Shown: positions 18,112 through 38,810, numbered from the stretch's first letter. The stretch: 64,000 nt of DNA from Sinisalibacter lacisalsi (GCF_014640115.1 NZ_BMGI01000001.1:580501-644500), one strand, 5' to 3'. Numbers and translations are program-made. Notes: generated from the sequence alone by a model not told the origin.

Positions 18112-18885
18112 TCAGGAATTGGTGATCTGGCCCGCCCGTGCCGCGTTGCGGCAGGTGTCGTCGAGTGTGCCCGTCGCGTGGCGGGCGGCGTCGAGGCTGG
18201 CGTCCGCGGTCTCGCCCGCAACGGCCCCGGCGGCGATTCGCGCGAGGCTGTAGGTCGGCACCCGGGCGGTGCCTCTCAGCGCGTCGCGCGCAAGGGCATG
18301 GGCAGCAAGGTAGTCGAGATGCGAGCCGATCAGCCCGGCGCCCGCCGCCGCGCCGCCGGTCGCGTTGGTTTCGCAGGCCGCGGCATCGGTCGACAGGAAC
18401 GACCGGCAGATCATCGGCCGCGCGTCGTAAACCCGGCAGGCGCGGGTGACCGGATCGAGCGCGGGGCATGCGTCGGGGTGCCAGTCGCGCCCGTCGGGTT
18501 GGCCCGCGAGCGGCGCGAGGGCGTCATGCAGCCGCGTCGCCTCCGTCTCGGTGATCGTGCCGCCGTCGCCGCCCCTGAGGATGCAGCAGAACGCGCAGCC
18601 CTCGGCGCAGGCCGCCCTGCGCACCACCACGGGCGGATCGGACATCAACGCGTCGCGGGTTGCTGTCCCGATCGCGAGGGCGACCTCGCCGCGCGCCATG
18701 CCGGCCGCCACTTCGCGGGCGGCGCGGCCATGCCGCTCCGCGGTGGCGAGATAGGCGTCGAGCAGCCGGCGGGCGCGCTCGGTCGCGGCCTTGCCCGCGC
18801 CTTTCGCCCGGGCCCGCCGCACGCGCGCCCGCAAGCCGGCGAGCGCCCGTCCCGTTCCGCCCGGCTCGAATGATCCCGCTGTCAT
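18112..18885 (-). CDS. YkgJ-type cysteine cluster protein
   Basis: A 257-residue protein on the opposite strand to the ribosomal genes. It has an N-terminal helical part (about 1-85) and a cysteine cluster: C93, C97, C100, C101, then C140, C150, C160 and C171, in the pattern CAEGCAFCC ... CPALDPVTRACRVYDARPMICRSF. This is the YkgJ family pattern, predicted to chelate zinc or an iron-sulfur centre. The biochemical role of the family is not established. It is inserted between rplA and rplJ, two genes normally adjacent, and is bounded by the rplA terminator on one side and the rplJ leader on the other. Confidence 0.82.
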   Translation of the reverse strand: MTAGSFEPGGTGRALAGLRARVRRARAKGAGKAATERARRLLDAYLATAERHGRAAREVAAGMARGEVALAIGTATRDALMSDPPVVVRRAACAEGCAFCCILRGGDGGTITETEATRLHDALAPLAGQPDGRDWHPDACPALDPVTRACRVYDARPMICRSFLSTDAAACETNATGGAAAGAGLIGSHLDYLAAHALARDALRGTARVPTYSLARIAAGAVAGETADASLDAARHATGTLDDTCRNAARAGQITNS

Positions 18886-19247
18886 CGCCGCAACGCTCCT
18901 TCGCCTTCGACCTTGCCCCTCGGCGCATCTTCGCGCACTATAGGGGCCTGTCCGGCTGGATCGAAGCCCAAACCCGAAATCGGGGCTTTCAATTTCCAGC
19001 GCGACCTACTAAACCGCTCGCGACCGGTCGCCCGATTCTATCGTGGCGGCCTGTCAATTCGTCCGAGACGGTGGGTGGAGGTCATGGGCTTCCATAAATC
19101 CTGCCCGAGACGGGTAAACCAGATTTCTTCGGGCAGCCTGGCTCCCGGGGCGAGTTGGACGGACCCGTACGGACCCGATTGCCGGGGTTCGCGCCCCGGT
19201 GAAACATGAGCCGGGGGGTTCCAACCTCCCATACTTGGAGTGAAACT
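18886..19247 (+). promoter_or_regulatory. Long structured leader of rplJ-rplL (L10 leader candidate)
   Basis: A 362-base stretch without a gene. A promoter candidate is TTGCCC at 18913-18918, 17 bases, then CACTAT at 18936-18941. Downstream are a small stem AAGCCC / GGGCTT (18964-18988), a stem CTGCCCGA / TCGGGCAG with a 20-base loop (19101-19136), a tandem ACGGACCCG pair (19159 and 19169) and a CCGGGG / CCCCGG hairpin (19182-19199). A long folded leader fits autoregulation by L10-(L12)4, known in other bacteria; binding here is inferred. Confidence 0.5.
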
Positions 19248-19760
19248 GTGGATAGAGCCCAGAAAGAGAAAGTGGTCGAGGAACTCGGCCAGATCTTCGA
19301 AAGCTCTGGCGTCGTAGTGGTTGCCCATTACGAAGGTCTCACGGTTGCTGAGATGCAGGACCTGCGCGGACGCATGCGCGAAGCGGGCGGGTCGGTGCGT
19401 GTTGCCAAGAACAAGCTCGCCAAGATCGCCCTCGATGGTAAGCCGGCCGCTTCGATCGCCGAATACCTGGAGGGGATGACCGTTCTCGCCTATTCCGAAG
19501 ACCCTGTGGCCGCGGCCAAGGTCATGGATAAATACGCCAAGGATAACGAAAAGCTCGTGATCCTCGGCGGTGCCATGGGTGAGACGGCGCTGGATCTGGC
19601 TGGTGTCAAGGCGGTTGCCGCTATGCCGTCGCGTGAAGAGCTCATCGCTCAGATCGTGTCGCAGATCGGTGCACCTGCCGCAAACATCGCCGGGGCCATT
19701 GGCGCACCTGCTTCCAACATCGCATCCATCCTTTCCACCATCGAGGAAAAGGCTGCGTAA
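19248..19760 (+). CDS. rplJ: 50S ribosomal protein L10
   Basis: A 170-residue uL10, the base of the L7/L12 stalk. It starts at GTG 19248 (protein [17 protein letters not shown]), preceded at 7 bases by GGAG; the in-frame ATG at 19206 would add 14 residues that run through the leader. The conserved [13 protein letters not shown] and [12 protein letters not shown] segments bind 23S rRNA, and the C-terminal helix rich in Ala, Ile and Pro binds L12 dimers. It is followed by rplL after 69 bases and is probably controlled by its long leader. Confidence 0.96.
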   Translation: MDRAQKEKVVEELGQIFESSGVVVVAHYEGLTVAEMQDLRGRMREAGGSVRVAKNKLAKIALDGKPAASIAEYLEGMTVLAYSEDPVAAAKVMDKYAKDNEKLVILGGAMGETALDLAGVKAVAAMPSREELIAQIVSQIGAPAANIAGAIGAPASNIASILSTIEEKAA

Positions 19761-19829
19761 GCAATCGAAGGACCGACGTGAGCGCAAGCGCATAGACGTT
19801 GGAACACATCTGAAAGAACGGAAATCAAA

Positions 19830-20204
19830 ATGGCTGATCTGAAGAAACTTGCCGAAGAGATCGTGGGTCTGACCCTTCTCGAAGCCCAGGAACTGAAAAC
19901 CATCCTCAAGGACGAGTACGGCATCGAGCCCGCCGCCGGCGGCGCTGTGATGATGGCCGGCCCGGCTGGCGACGCCGGCCCCGCCGAAGAGGAGAAGACC
20001 GAGTTCGACGTCGTGCTGAAGAGCGCCGGCGCCAACAAGATCGCGGTCATCAAGGAAGTGCGCGGCCTCACCGGCCTTGGCCTCAAGGAAGCCAAGGACC
20101 TCGTGGAAGCCGGCGGCAAGATCAAGGAAGGCGTCTCCAAGGCCGAGGCCGAAGAGGTGCAGAAGAAGCTCGCCGACGCTGGCGCCGAAGTCGAGCTGGC
20201 CTAA
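19830..20204 (+). CDS. rplL: 50S ribosomal protein L7/L12
   Basis: A 124-residue bL12. The N-terminal dimer helices ([26 protein letters not shown], shown here in two parts: [18 protein letters not shown] and [11 protein letters not shown]) are followed by an Ala/Gly hinge at about 33-55 and the C-terminal factor-binding domain with [12 protein letters not shown] and [19 protein letters not shown]. It recruits EF-Tu and EF-G, both encoded in this window. The message probably continues to rpoB through two hairpins. Confidence 0.97.
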   Translation: MADLKKLAEEIVGLTLLEAQELKTILKDEYGIEPAAGGAVMMAGPAGDAGPAEEEKTEFDVVLKSAGANKIAVIKEVRGLTGLGLKEAKDLVEAGGKIKEGVSKAEAEEVQKKLADAGAEVELA

Positions 20205-20244
20205 GGGCCGTTGGGGCCGAGCCCCCGCAAAAATTCAGGCTGGG

Positions 20245-20312
20245 CCCGGAGAAATCCGGGTCCGGCCGAACCTGTCTTGGAAAGGGCTTGGGCGCTCTGA
20301 GCCCTTCCCAAG
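20245..20312 (+). promoter_or_regulatory. Hairpin pair between rplL and rpoB (processing or attenuation site)
   Basis: A hairpin CCCGGA-GAAA-TCCGGG at 20245-20260 is followed by a 13-pair stem with one A-C mismatch, CTTGGAAAGGGCT (20276-20288) against AGCCCTTCCCAAG (20300-20312). No T-run follows. In E. coli this gap holds an attenuator and an RNase III site that lower rpoBC relative to rplJL; the same role is inferred. The remaining part to 20445 holds no gene. Confidence 0.5.
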
Positions 20313-20445
20313 GCGCGGTTCGAGGATCGGGAGGTGGCCTGTGGGAGGGCTGCCAGGTATGGATCCGAACCCCCTGTTTCGAACGGTGCGCGAGCCGAAG
20401 CCCGGCGGCTACGCGCGTCAGTGAGAAAAGAAAGGTGCACACCTG

Positions 20446-24585
<4,140 letters not shown>

Positions 24586-24593
24586 AGGCGAAA

Positions 24594-24637
24594 GGGCCGA
24601 AAACGGCCCCTGCCAAGGCGTATTGAGACGCCTTGGC
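24594..24637 (+). repeat. Two perfect hairpins between rpoB and rpoC
   Basis: GGGCCG-AAAA-CGGCCC at 24594-24609, then a 10-pair stem GCCAAGGCGT / ACGCCTTGGC with loop ATTGAG at 24612-24637. No T-run follows, so read-through into rpoC is expected. They may be processing sites or part of the palindrome set seen elsewhere. Confidence 0.6.
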
Positions 24638-24675
24638 GCCGCCCCATCCCACTGCACCGATTTGAGGAATTCAAG

Positions 24676-28944
<4,269 letters not shown>

Positions 28945-28971
28945 TCGGTTCTGTCGACCATGAAAACCAAG

Positions 28972-29000
28972 GCCCCGCCGCACCGTCGGCGGGGCTTTTT
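28972..29000 (+). terminator. Intrinsic terminator after rpoC
   Basis: Perfect 9-pair stem GCCCCGCCG / CGGCGGGGC, loop CACCGT, five T residues. It separates rpoBC from the inserted glycosyltransferase-like gene. Confidence 0.9.
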
Positions 29001-29052
29001 CTTACCGACCAACGGTCTTTTCGGCCTCTGCGGGTTCTGACATAGTCAGCCC

Positions 29053-29916
29053 ATGGTTGAAGTGGTGAACAGCACGGTGCACGGGGTACAGGTTCTGGGC
29101 CTGTGCCGGTTTTCGGTGCCCTCGAAAGGCGCCTTCCAGGTGCATCACCACTACGTCGCCAACCGCCGGGCCTTTCTCTACGATCCCAAGCGCCTCGCCT
29201 TGCGGTTCGCGTGGTTCGAGCATGTTGTGCTGCCCGGTATCGCCGGGCAGAAAGACCCGAACTTCAAGCTCGTGGTGGTGCTGGGCGAAGACCTGCCCGA
29301 GCCGTGGCGGAGCCGGATGCTCGGCCACGTCGAGGCGATCCCCCAGCTCGTCGCCGAATTCGTCCCACCCGGGGATCACCGCCAGGTCTGCGCCGATGCC
29401 ATCGCCCGCCATATCGACCCGGAGGCGGAGGCGGTTCTGCAGTTCCGGCAGGATGATGACGACGCGGTGTCGGTCGATTTCGTGCGCCGCCTGCGCCGCG
29501 ATTTCCGCAAGGTGCGGCGGCTGTTCAATTCCGGCGGGCCGATGGTGATCGACTACGTCCGCGGGCTCAACCTGTTCGGTGTCGGCGGAGAATTGGAGGC
29601 CTTTCCCCGGTTCGAGGCTTTCCTCGGCGTCGCCTTCGCGATCTGCACCCGGCCGGGCGACGGCAACCACGTGCTCGATTTCATGCACCACACGATCTGG
29701 CAGACCATGCCGGTGGTCACCCAGAGCGACAGCTACATGTGGGTGCGCGGCGTTCACGGCACCAACGACAGCGGCAGCCCGCGCCCCAAGGCGCATTTCG
29801 AGGCAGAGCCGGCCGCCCTGCGTCGCGCCCTGCGCCAGCGCTTCCGCATCGACCTGCCGGCGTTCAAACAGGCATTGCGCGCCTACCAAGACGAATACGG
29901 CGAGGCCGCCGAGTGA
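29053..29916 (+). CDS. Putative rhamnosyltransferase family protein
   Basis: A 287-residue cytosolic protein. LRFAWFEHVVLPGIAGQKDPNFKLVVVLGEDLP (about 48-80, given here as RFAWFEHVVLPGI and FKLVVVLGEDLP) and QFRQDDDDAVSVDFVRRLR near 135 match the putative rhamnosyltransferase family, with the acidic DDDD cluster in the place of a metal-nucleotide-sugar motif. HVLDFMHHTIWQTMP and YMWVRGVHGTNDS near the C-terminus are also typical. Acceptor and sugar are not known. It sits between rpoC and rpsL, an accessory insertion, and its TGA stop overlaps the GTG start of the EamA gene. Confidence 0.72.
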   Translation: MVEVVNSTVHGVQVLGLCRFSVPSKGAFQVHHHYVANRRAFLYDPKRLALRFAWFEHVVLPGIAGQKDPNFKLVVVLGEDLPEPWRSRMLGHVEAIPQLVAEFVPPGDHRQVCADAIARHIDPEAEAVLQFRQDDDDAVSVDFVRRLRRDFRKVRRLFNSGGPMVIDYVRGLNLFGVGGELEAFPRFEAFLGVAFAICTRPGDGNHVLDFMHHTIWQTMPVVTQSDSYMWVRGVHGTNDSGSPRPKAHFEAEPAALRRALRQRFRIDLPAFKQALRAYQDEYGEAAE

Positions 29917-30821
29917 ACGCCCGCCCGCCGGTGTCCGACAACCTGCGCGGCGCGGGGCTGATGATGCTCTCGATGGCCGCCTTCACCTTCAACGACACCG
30001 CGATCAAGGCGTTGGGCGACAGCGTGCCGCTGGCACAGGCGATCTTCCTGCGCGGGATGATGAGCACGGCCCTGATCTATCTCGCCGCCCGGCGCATGGG
30101 GGCGATCCGTCTGCGCCTGCCGCGGAGGGACTGGGCCCTCATCGCCGTGCGCAGCCTTGCCGATATCGGCGCCACCTTCCTGTTTCTCGCGGCCCTCATG
30201 CGGATGCCGCTGGCCAACCTGACGGCGATTCTCCAAGCCTTGCCGCTGACCGTGTCGCTGGCGGCGGCGCTGATATTCGGCGAGCCCCTGGGCTGGCGGC
30301 GGCTGGCGGCGATCGCCATCGGCTTTCTTGGCGTGATGCTGATCGTGCGGCCGGGGCCGGAGGGGTTCGACCTTCATGCCCTCTTCGCGCTGGGTGCGGT
30401 CGGTTTCGTCACCATACGCGATCTCGCCGCGCGCCGTCTTTCGCCGGCCACCCCCTCGGTGACGGTGGCGCTGGTGGGGGCGGCGGCGATCATGCTGGCT
30501 TCGGGCGTAATCACGGCATTCGACGGCTGGCACCCCGTTGCCCGGCCCGATCTCGGGCTGCTTGCGCTTGCCGCGGTGTTCGTTTTTGCCGGCTATCTCT
30601 CCTCGGTGATGACGATGCGGGTGGGCGAGATCGGCCTCGTCGCGCCGTTTCGCTATACCGGTCTGATCTGGGCGCTGTTCATGGGCTGGCTGGTGTTCGG
30701 CGACTGGCCCACGCCGCTTACGCTGCTCGGCGCGGGCATTGTCGTCGCCACCGGCCTGTTCACGCTCTACCGTGAACGCGCCCTGACGCGGGCGCGGCGC
30801 AGGAACGCCGCGCAGGGTTGA
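29913..30821 (+). CDS. EamA family (DMT superfamily) transporter
   Basis: A 302-residue integral membrane protein with ten predicted helices arranged as two EamA repeats. The first repeat includes MMLSMAAFTFNDTAIKAL and FLAALMRMPLANLTAILQALPL, the second includes VMTMRVGEIGLVAPFRY and a C-terminal GAGIVVATGLFTLYRE. It is likely to export small metabolites such as amino acids or nucleobases; the substrate cannot be read. GTG 29913 overlaps the preceding stop (GTGA), implying coupling with the rhamnosyltransferase-like gene. The start of the rpsL promoter follows 37 bases after its stop. Confidence 0.87.
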   Translation: MNARPPVSDNLRGAGLMMLSMAAFTFNDTAIKALGDSVPLAQAIFLRGMMSTALIYLAARRMGAIRLRLPRRDWALIAVRSLADIGATFLFLAALMRMPLANLTAILQALPLTVSLAAALIFGEPLGWRRLAAIAIGFLGVMLIVRPGPEGFDLHALFALGAVGFVTIRDLAARRLSPATPSVTVALVGAAAIMLASGVITAFDGWHPVARPDLGLLALAAVFVFAGYLSSVMTMRVGEIGLVAPFRYTGLIWALFMGWLVFGDWPTPLTLLGAGIVVATGLFTLYRERALTRARRRNAAQG

Positions 30822-30857
30822 TCGGGCCGGCGCGGCACCGGTTGCGACGAAGGCATG

Positions 30858-30886
30858 TTGACAACCCCCCCGACTCCCCATATACG
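30858..30886 (+). promoter_or_regulatory. Promoter of the rpsL-rpsG-fusA-tuf2 (str) operon
   Basis: Near-consensus sigma70 promoter: TTGACA at 30858-30863, 17 bases, TATACG at 30881-30886. It is the best promoter in the window and lies about 220 bases before rpsL. Confidence 0.85.
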
Positions 30887-30892
30887 CCGGCT

Positions 30893-31107
30893 CATTCGGG
30901 TGTCGGGGGAACTCCCTCCGCGCCTGCATCAGAGTTGAAGTGGACACGATCCGGGCACCAGCCCCGATCCTCTGACATCCCACCGCGTCGCCCCAAGGAA
31001 TGGGGCGGGTGCGGCGGATTGCGTTTTGCGGACGCGTGAGGCGCAGAACAGATTAACCGGGGCGCGCGCCCCATGAACAGAGTGTTGCAACACGGGGACG
31101 AGACCCA
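30893..31107 (+). promoter_or_regulatory. Leader of the str operon
   Basis: About 215 transcribed bases before rpsL with no gene. Folding elements include GATCCGGGC...GCCCCGATC near 30948-30969 and CGCCCC / GGGGCG near 30989-31007. No T-run follows them. A regulatory role is possible but not shown. Confidence 0.35.
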
Positions 31108-31479
31108 ATGCCAACGATCCAGCAGCTGATCCGCAAGCCGCGGCAGCCCAAAGTGAAGCGTTCCAAGTCGGTGCACCTGGAATCCTGCCCGCAGAAGCGC
31201 GGCGTCTGCACCCGCGTCTACACCACGACGCCGAAGAAGCCGAACTCGGCCATGCGGAAGGTTGCCAAGGTGCGCCTTTCCAATGGCTTCGAGGTGATCA
31301 GCTATATCCCCGGCGAGAGCCACAACCTGCAAGAGCACTCGGTTGTGCTCATCCGCGGCGGCCGTGTGAAAGACCTTCCGGGTGTGCGCTACCACATCCT
31401 TCGTGGCGTGCTCGATACCCAGGGCGTCAAAGACCGTCGCCAGCGTCGTTCGAAATACGGCGCGAAGCGTCCGAAGTAA
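31108..31479 (+). CDS. rpsL: 30S ribosomal protein S12
   Basis: A 123-residue uS12 of the decoding centre. The loop [17 protein letters not shown] (from residue 41) carries the lysine at the streptomycin position, and [14 protein letters not shown] includes the conserved Lys and Asp near 88-89. Both are wild type, so the streptomycin-sensitive form is expected. The Asp of KDLPG is the residue methylthiolated by RimO in other bacteria. It is the first gene of the str operon, followed after 12 bases by rpsG. Confidence 0.98.
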   Translation: MPTIQQLIRKPRQPKVKRSKSVHLESCPQKRGVCTRVYTTTPKKPNSAMRKVAKVRLSNGFEVISYIPGESHNLQEHSVVLIRGGRVKDLPGVRYHILRGVLDTQGVKDRRQRRSKYGAKRPK

Positions 31480-31962
<483 letters not shown>

Positions 31963-31972
31963 GGGGGCCACA

Positions 31973-34096
<2,124 letters not shown>

Positions 34097-34098
34097 CC

Positions 34099-34160
34099 GG
34101 GATGGCGGGGTGAACCCCGCCCTACCCACCACCCGTAGGGCGGGGCCTCCCCGCCACCCG
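34099..34160. repeat. BIME-like inverted pair of palindromic repeats between fusA and tuf2
   Basis: Two copies of a GC-rich hairpin unit face each other. Copy 1 (34099-34127) is GGCGGGG-TGAA-CCCCGCC followed by CTAC. Copy 2 (34135-34160) is GTAGG followed by GGCGGGG-CCT-CCCCGCC, sharing boundary bases. The reverse complement of copy 2 matches copy 1 with few changes. This is the arrangement of bacterial interspersed mosaic elements. Similar units occur at 35374-35401 and 53549-53585. Confidence 0.65.
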
Positions 34161-34179
34161 AAACGAAAAGGAAGACAAG

Positions 34180-35355
<1,176 letters not shown>

Positions 35356-35373
35356 TCAAACCTGTTCGATGTA

Positions 35374-35401
35374 GGGCGCGGGCCCGACCCGCTCCCTACC
35401 T
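35374..35401 (+). repeat. Hairpin repeat between tuf2 and rpsJ
   Basis: GTAGGG-C-GCGGG-CCCGA-CCCGC-T-CCCTAC: an 11-pair stem with one internal C/T mismatch. The GTAGGG ends match the units at 34.1 kb and 53.5 kb. There is no T-run, so read-through into rpsJ is possible. Confidence 0.55.
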
Positions 35402-35423
35402 CTCAACGCGAAAGGCAAGACCC

Positions 35424-35738
35424 ATGGCGCTTCAAGGCCAAAACATTCGCATCCGCCTCAAGGCGTTCGATTACCGTGTGCTGGATGCCAGCACCGCGGA
35501 AATCGTGAGCACCGCCAAGCGGACGGGTGCCCAGGTGCGCGGACCCATTCCGCTGCCCAACAAGATCGAGAAGTTCACGGTTCTCCGTGGGCCGCACATC
35601 GACAAGAAATCCCGCGACCAGTTCGAGATCCGCACCCACAAGCGGCTTCTCGACATCGTCGACCCGACGCCGCAGACCGTGGACGCGCTGATGAAGCTCG
35701 ACCTCGCCGCCGGCGTTGACGTTCAGATCTCGGTCTAA
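35424..35738 (+). CDS. rpsJ: 30S ribosomal protein S10
   Basis: A 104-residue uS10 (NusE). It starts [21 protein letters not shown], and the [30 protein letters not shown] loop (quoted in parts as [18 protein letters not shown]) is conserved. Besides its role in the 30S head it binds NusB and NusG in antitermination. It opens the S10 gene set. No S10 leader of the E. coli type and no strong promoter are visible in the 68 bases after tuf2, so it may be transcribed from the str operon. Confidence 0.97.
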   Translation: MALQGQNIRIRLKAFDYRVLDASTAEIVSTAKRTGAQVRGPIPLPNKIEKFTVLRGPHIDKKSRDQFEIRTHKRLLDIVDPTPQTVDALMKLDLAAGVDVQISV

Positions 35739-35752
35739 GGAGGGCATCGGTA

Positions 35753-36484
35753 ATGCGCTCTGGCATTCTCGCAAAGAAGGTGGGCATGACCCGCCTGTTC
35801 ATGGAGGACGGGAAGCAGATCCCCGTGACCGTTCTTCAACTCGACAACCTGCAGGTGGTGGCTCAGCGCACCGCCGAGCGCGACGGCTACACCGCCGTTC
35901 AGCTCGGTGCCGGCGCGGCCAAGGCCAAGCGGACGTCTCAAGCCATGCGCGGCCATTTCGCGGCCGCCAAGGTGGAGCCCAAGCGTAAACTCGTCGAGTT
36001 TCGCGTAAGCCCCGACAACCTGATCGACGTGGGCGCCGAGCTTTCGGCCGAGCACTTCGTCGAAGGCCAGAAGGTGGACGTTTCCGGCACCTCGATCGGC
36101 AAGGGTTTCGCCGGTGCCATGAAGCGGCACAACTTCGGCGGCCTGCGCGCCTCGCACGGCGTGTCGATCAGTCACCGTTCGCACGGCTCCACCGGTCAGT
36201 GCCAAGACCCGGGCCGCGTGTTCAAGGGCAAGAAGATGGCCGGCCACATGGGCGCCGCCCGCGTCACCACCCAGAACCTGGAAGTGGTGCGGACCGACGC
36301 TGAGCGTGGGCTCGTCTTCATCAAGGGCGCCGTGCCCGGTTCGAAGGGCGGCTGGGTCACCGTGAAAGACGCGGTGAAGAAAAAGCTGCCTGACGGCGTG
36401 CCGCACCCGGCGGCCCTGAAATCGGACGCTCAACCGGTCGTGGAAGCGCCGGCAGAAGCCCCCGAAGGAGGCGCTGAAGCATGA
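35753..36484 (+). CDS. rplC: 50S ribosomal protein L3
   Basis: A 243-residue uL3, longer than the E. coli protein (209) because of a C-terminal tail rich in Ala, Pro and Glu after about residue 215. The central loop [20 protein letters not shown] reaches the peptidyl-transferase centre; its Gln in GQCQ corresponds to the site methylated by PrmB. A good AAGGAGGGC ribosome site lies upstream. Its stop overlaps the rplD start in ATGA, so translation is coupled. Confidence 0.96.
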   Translation: MRSGILAKKVGMTRLFMEDGKQIPVTVLQLDNLQVVAQRTAERDGYTAVQLGAGAAKAKRTSQAMRGHFAAAKVEPKRKLVEFRVSPDNLIDVGAELSAEHFVEGQKVDVSGTSIGKGFAGAMKRHNFGGLRASHGVSISHRSHGSTGQCQDPGRVFKGKKMAGHMGAARVTTQNLEVVRTDAERGLVFIKGAVPGSKGGWVTVKDAVKKKLPDGVPHPAALKSDAQPVVEAPAEAPEGGAEA

Positions 36485-37098
36485 AACTCGACGTGATCAA
36501 ACTGGACGGCGGCAAGGCCGGCTCGGTCGATCTGGATGACGCGCTGTTCGGCCTCGAGCCGCGCGCCGACATCCTGCACCGCGTGGTCCGCTGGCAGCGC
36601 AACAAGGCGCAGGCCGGCACCCACAAGGTCAAGACCCGGTCGGAGACCAGCTACTCGACGAAGAAGATCTATCGCCAGAAGGGCACCGGTGGCGCACGCC
36701 ACGGCGACCGCAACGCGCCGATCTTCCGAAAGGGTGGTATCTACAAGGGTCCGACCCCGCGCAGCCATGCCCATGAACTGCCCAAGAAGTTCCGCAAGCT
36801 GGGTCTGCGCCACGCGCTCAGCGCCAAGGCGAAGGCGGGCGAGCTGGTGATCATCGAGGCCGCCGAATCCAACGGCAAGACCTCGGCGCTCGCCAAGCAG
36901 CTCAAGAACCTGGGCTGGAAGCGCGCGCTGATCATCGACGGTGCGGAGGTGAACGAAACCTTCGCCCAGGCCGCGCGCAACATCGACGGGCTCGACGTGC
37001 TGCCCTCGATGGGCGCCAACGTCTATGACATCCTCAAGCGTGACACGCTGGTGCTCACGAAGGCGGGTGTCGAAGCTCTGGAGGCTCGGCTGAAATGA
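36481..37098 (+). CDS. rplD: 50S ribosomal protein L4
   Basis: A 205-residue uL4 lining the nascent-peptide tunnel. The tunnel loop reads [25 protein letters not shown] near 60-85 (the conserved part is [12 protein letters not shown]), close to the macrolide-site constriction shared with L22. In E. coli L4 also represses the S10 operon, but no matching leader is visible. ATGA overlaps link it to rplC upstream and rplW downstream. Confidence 0.96.
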   Translation: MKLDVIKLDGGKAGSVDLDDALFGLEPRADILHRVVRWQRNKAQAGTHKVKTRSETSYSTKKIYRQKGTGGARHGDRNAPIFRKGGIYKGPTPRSHAHELPKKFRKLGLRHALSAKAKAGELVIIEAAESNGKTSALAKQLKNLGWKRALIIDGAEVNETFAQAARNIDGLDVLPSMGANVYDILKRDTLVLTKAGVEALEARLK

Positions 37099-37391
37099 CC
37101 GACAAGGCGAAACTCTACGACGTGATCCGCAAGCCGATCATCACCGAGAAGGCCACCATGGCGTCGGAATCCGGCGCGGTGGTGTTCGAAGTGTCGATCG
37201 ACGCGAACAAGCCGCTGATCAAGGAGGCCGTCGAAAGCCTCTTCGGCGTCAAGGTGAAGGCGGTCAACACCACCATCACCAAGGGCAAGGTCAAGCGTTT
37301 CCGCGGCCAGACCGGCAAGCGGAGAGACGTGAAGAAAGCCTACGTGACGCTGGAAGAAGGCAACACGATCGACGTGACCACCGGGCTCTGA
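37095..37391 (+). CDS. rplW: 50S ribosomal protein L23
   Basis: A 98-residue uL23 at the tunnel exit, the docking site for SRP and trigger factor. The start [17 protein letters not shown] and the rRNA-binding [19 protein letters not shown] segment are typical. Its start overlaps the rplD stop. A GC-rich hairpin with TTTT follows at 37437, which ends this part of the S10 cluster before the inserted transpeptidase gene. In E. coli rplB would follow directly. Confidence 0.96.
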   Translation: MTDKAKLYDVIRKPIITEKATMASESGAVVFEVSIDANKPLIKEAVESLFGVKVKAVNTTITKGKVKRFRGQTGKRRDVKKAYVTLEEGNTIDVTTGL

Positions 37392-37436
37392 GCCTGGTGC
37401 CGGGCTGACCCCCGGCCCATGATCGAGAATTGGGAG

Positions 37437-37470
37437 GGCCCCTCGCGCGAGCGGGGGGCCTTTTCTCTTT
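37437..37470 (+). terminator. Intrinsic terminator after rplW
   Basis: Stem GGCCCC (37437-37442) with GGGGCC (37455-37460), an inner CTCGC/GCGAG palindrome, then TTTTCTCTTT. It marks the break of the S10 cluster before the L,D-transpeptidase gene. Confidence 0.7.
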
Positions 37471-37592
37471 GCTTGGGCGGCCTGGACACGCCAGAACCTG
37501 CCAAACACGGCCATGTGACCGGTTCCTTGCTTGATCTGCCCGGCCTTCGCAGCCCACACTAAGGTATCATTTCTTTACGAGAATCGTATCCC

Positions 37593-38318
37593 ATGTTGAC
37601 CCGACGCCATTTCGTCATCACCTCCGCGGCCCTTTTCTCGGCCCCGATCGCGCAGGCGCAGACGGCTGACGAGGCCGGGTCTGACGCCGTGGCCACTTCG
37701 GTCGAAACCGCGCCCGAACCGGCGCCGCGCGCGCCCCGGACATATCCGGCGAAATGGGATCGGTGGGACGCGCAGGTCACCCCCGCCAACTACGATCCGG
37801 CCACCTCCAACCCCTGGGGATTTCATCCGCGCTTCCTGCCGCAGCGGGTTGAGGCCAACCCGGGCCTGACGCCGGGGAGCCTCCATGTCGACGCGGTGGC
37901 GCGCTACCTCTACCACATCGGTGATGACGGGACGGCGATGCGCTACGGCGTCGCCATCGCCAAGGGCAACCTCTACGAGCCGGGCACCTATACCATCGGG
38001 CGCAAGGCCAAGTGGCCGACCTGGACGCCGACGAAGGCGATGATCAGGCGCGACCCGCAATACGCCAAGTATGAGCACGGCATGGATGCCGGCCCCCGCA
38101 ACCCGCTCGGCTCGCGCGCCTTCTATCTATTCGTCGGCAACCGCGACACGCTGCTGCGCATCCACGGCTCGCCGCACCCCGGATCCATCGGCGGGCGCGC
38201 AAGCTCTGGCTGCGTCCGCATGGTGATGGCGCATATCAACGATCTCTACCCGCACGTCGCCAAGGGGGCGATGGCGGTGCTCTATCCGCCGGAAGACGTG
38301 ATCGCGTCGCGCAGCTGA
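37593..38318 (+). CDS. L,D-transpeptidase (YkuD domain), exported
   Basis: A 241-residue periplasmic enzyme. The N-terminus TRRHFVITSAALFSAPIAQA has a twin-arginine-like motif (TRRHFVI) and an AQA cleavage site near residue 22. The YkuD active site is RIHGSPHPGSIGGRASSGCVRM (given in part), with His191 and catalytic Cys207 followed by the invariant Arg. Such enzymes make 3-3 cross-links in peptidoglycan or attach lipoproteins to it. It is inserted between rplW and rplB behind a terminator; the ribosome site is weak (GAGAA). No partner transpeptidase gene is nearby. Confidence 0.88.
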   Translation: MLTRRHFVITSAALFSAPIAQAQTADEAGSDAVATSVETAPEPAPRAPRTYPAKWDRWDAQVTPANYDPATSNPWGFHPRFLPQRVEANPGLTPGSLHVDAVARYLYHIGDDGTAMRYGVAIAKGNLYEPGTYTIGRKAKWPTWTPTKAMIRRDPQYAKYEHGMDAGPRNPLGSRAFYLFVGNRDTLLRIHGSPHPGSIGGRASSGCVRMVMAHINDLYPHVAKGAMAVLYPPEDVIASRS

Positions 38319-38355
38319 AGCGCCTCGGGCAAGGCCAAGCGCCGCGAACCTGCCG

Positions 38356-38625
38356 TCAGCCCGAAGCGCGGGAACAGATCGGCCGCCCGTCCTTCGACCG
38401 CAGCGGCAGGAAGGTCGTCTCCACCGGTCCGATGTGGCGGTAGACGTAGCAGCCATCGGCCTCGTCGATTTTCACGGCGTTGAGGTCCTGGTAGGGGGCG
38501 GCGATCGCCAGCACGCCCTCGGGAAGCTGCACGAAAGAGCCGGAGGGGCCAGAGGGCACGCCCGTGCCTTCGCAGGCCGCCAGAAACAGGGCCGCGCTGG
38601 CCAAGAGAAGAATCGGCTTTTTCAT
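38356..38625 (-). CDS. Small putative lipoprotein
   Basis: An 89-residue protein with a clean lipoprotein signal MKKPILLLASAALFLAAC, so Cys18 is lipidated. The mature part is only about 70 residues, contains a Ser/Gly linker and ends RSKDGRPICSRASG with one further Cys. CAGGAG lies 10 bases before the ATG at 38625; the longer in-frame start at 38700 is rejected. The gene is convergent with the L,D-transpeptidase gene, ending 37 bases away. No family recognised. Confidence 0.68.
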   Translation of the reverse strand: MKKPILLLASAALFLAACEGTGVPSGPSGSFVQLPEGVLAIAAPYQDLNAVKIDEADGCYVYRHIGPVETTFLPLRSKDGRPICSRASG

Positions 38626-38810
38626 CAATAAAGACTCCTGTTCGGTGGTTGCAGAATGCGCGAAGCGGCAGCGGATAACCAGAGGGGAGGGGAAAACCAA
38701 AGGCTACGGGGCGACTGCCGGCCCGCCTGAAGCCAGGTGCCAACCGGCCCGGACTATCGCCCGTGGCGCCACGCCTCTTGACACCATCCTGCGCCAAACA
38801 ACCGGCGCAC

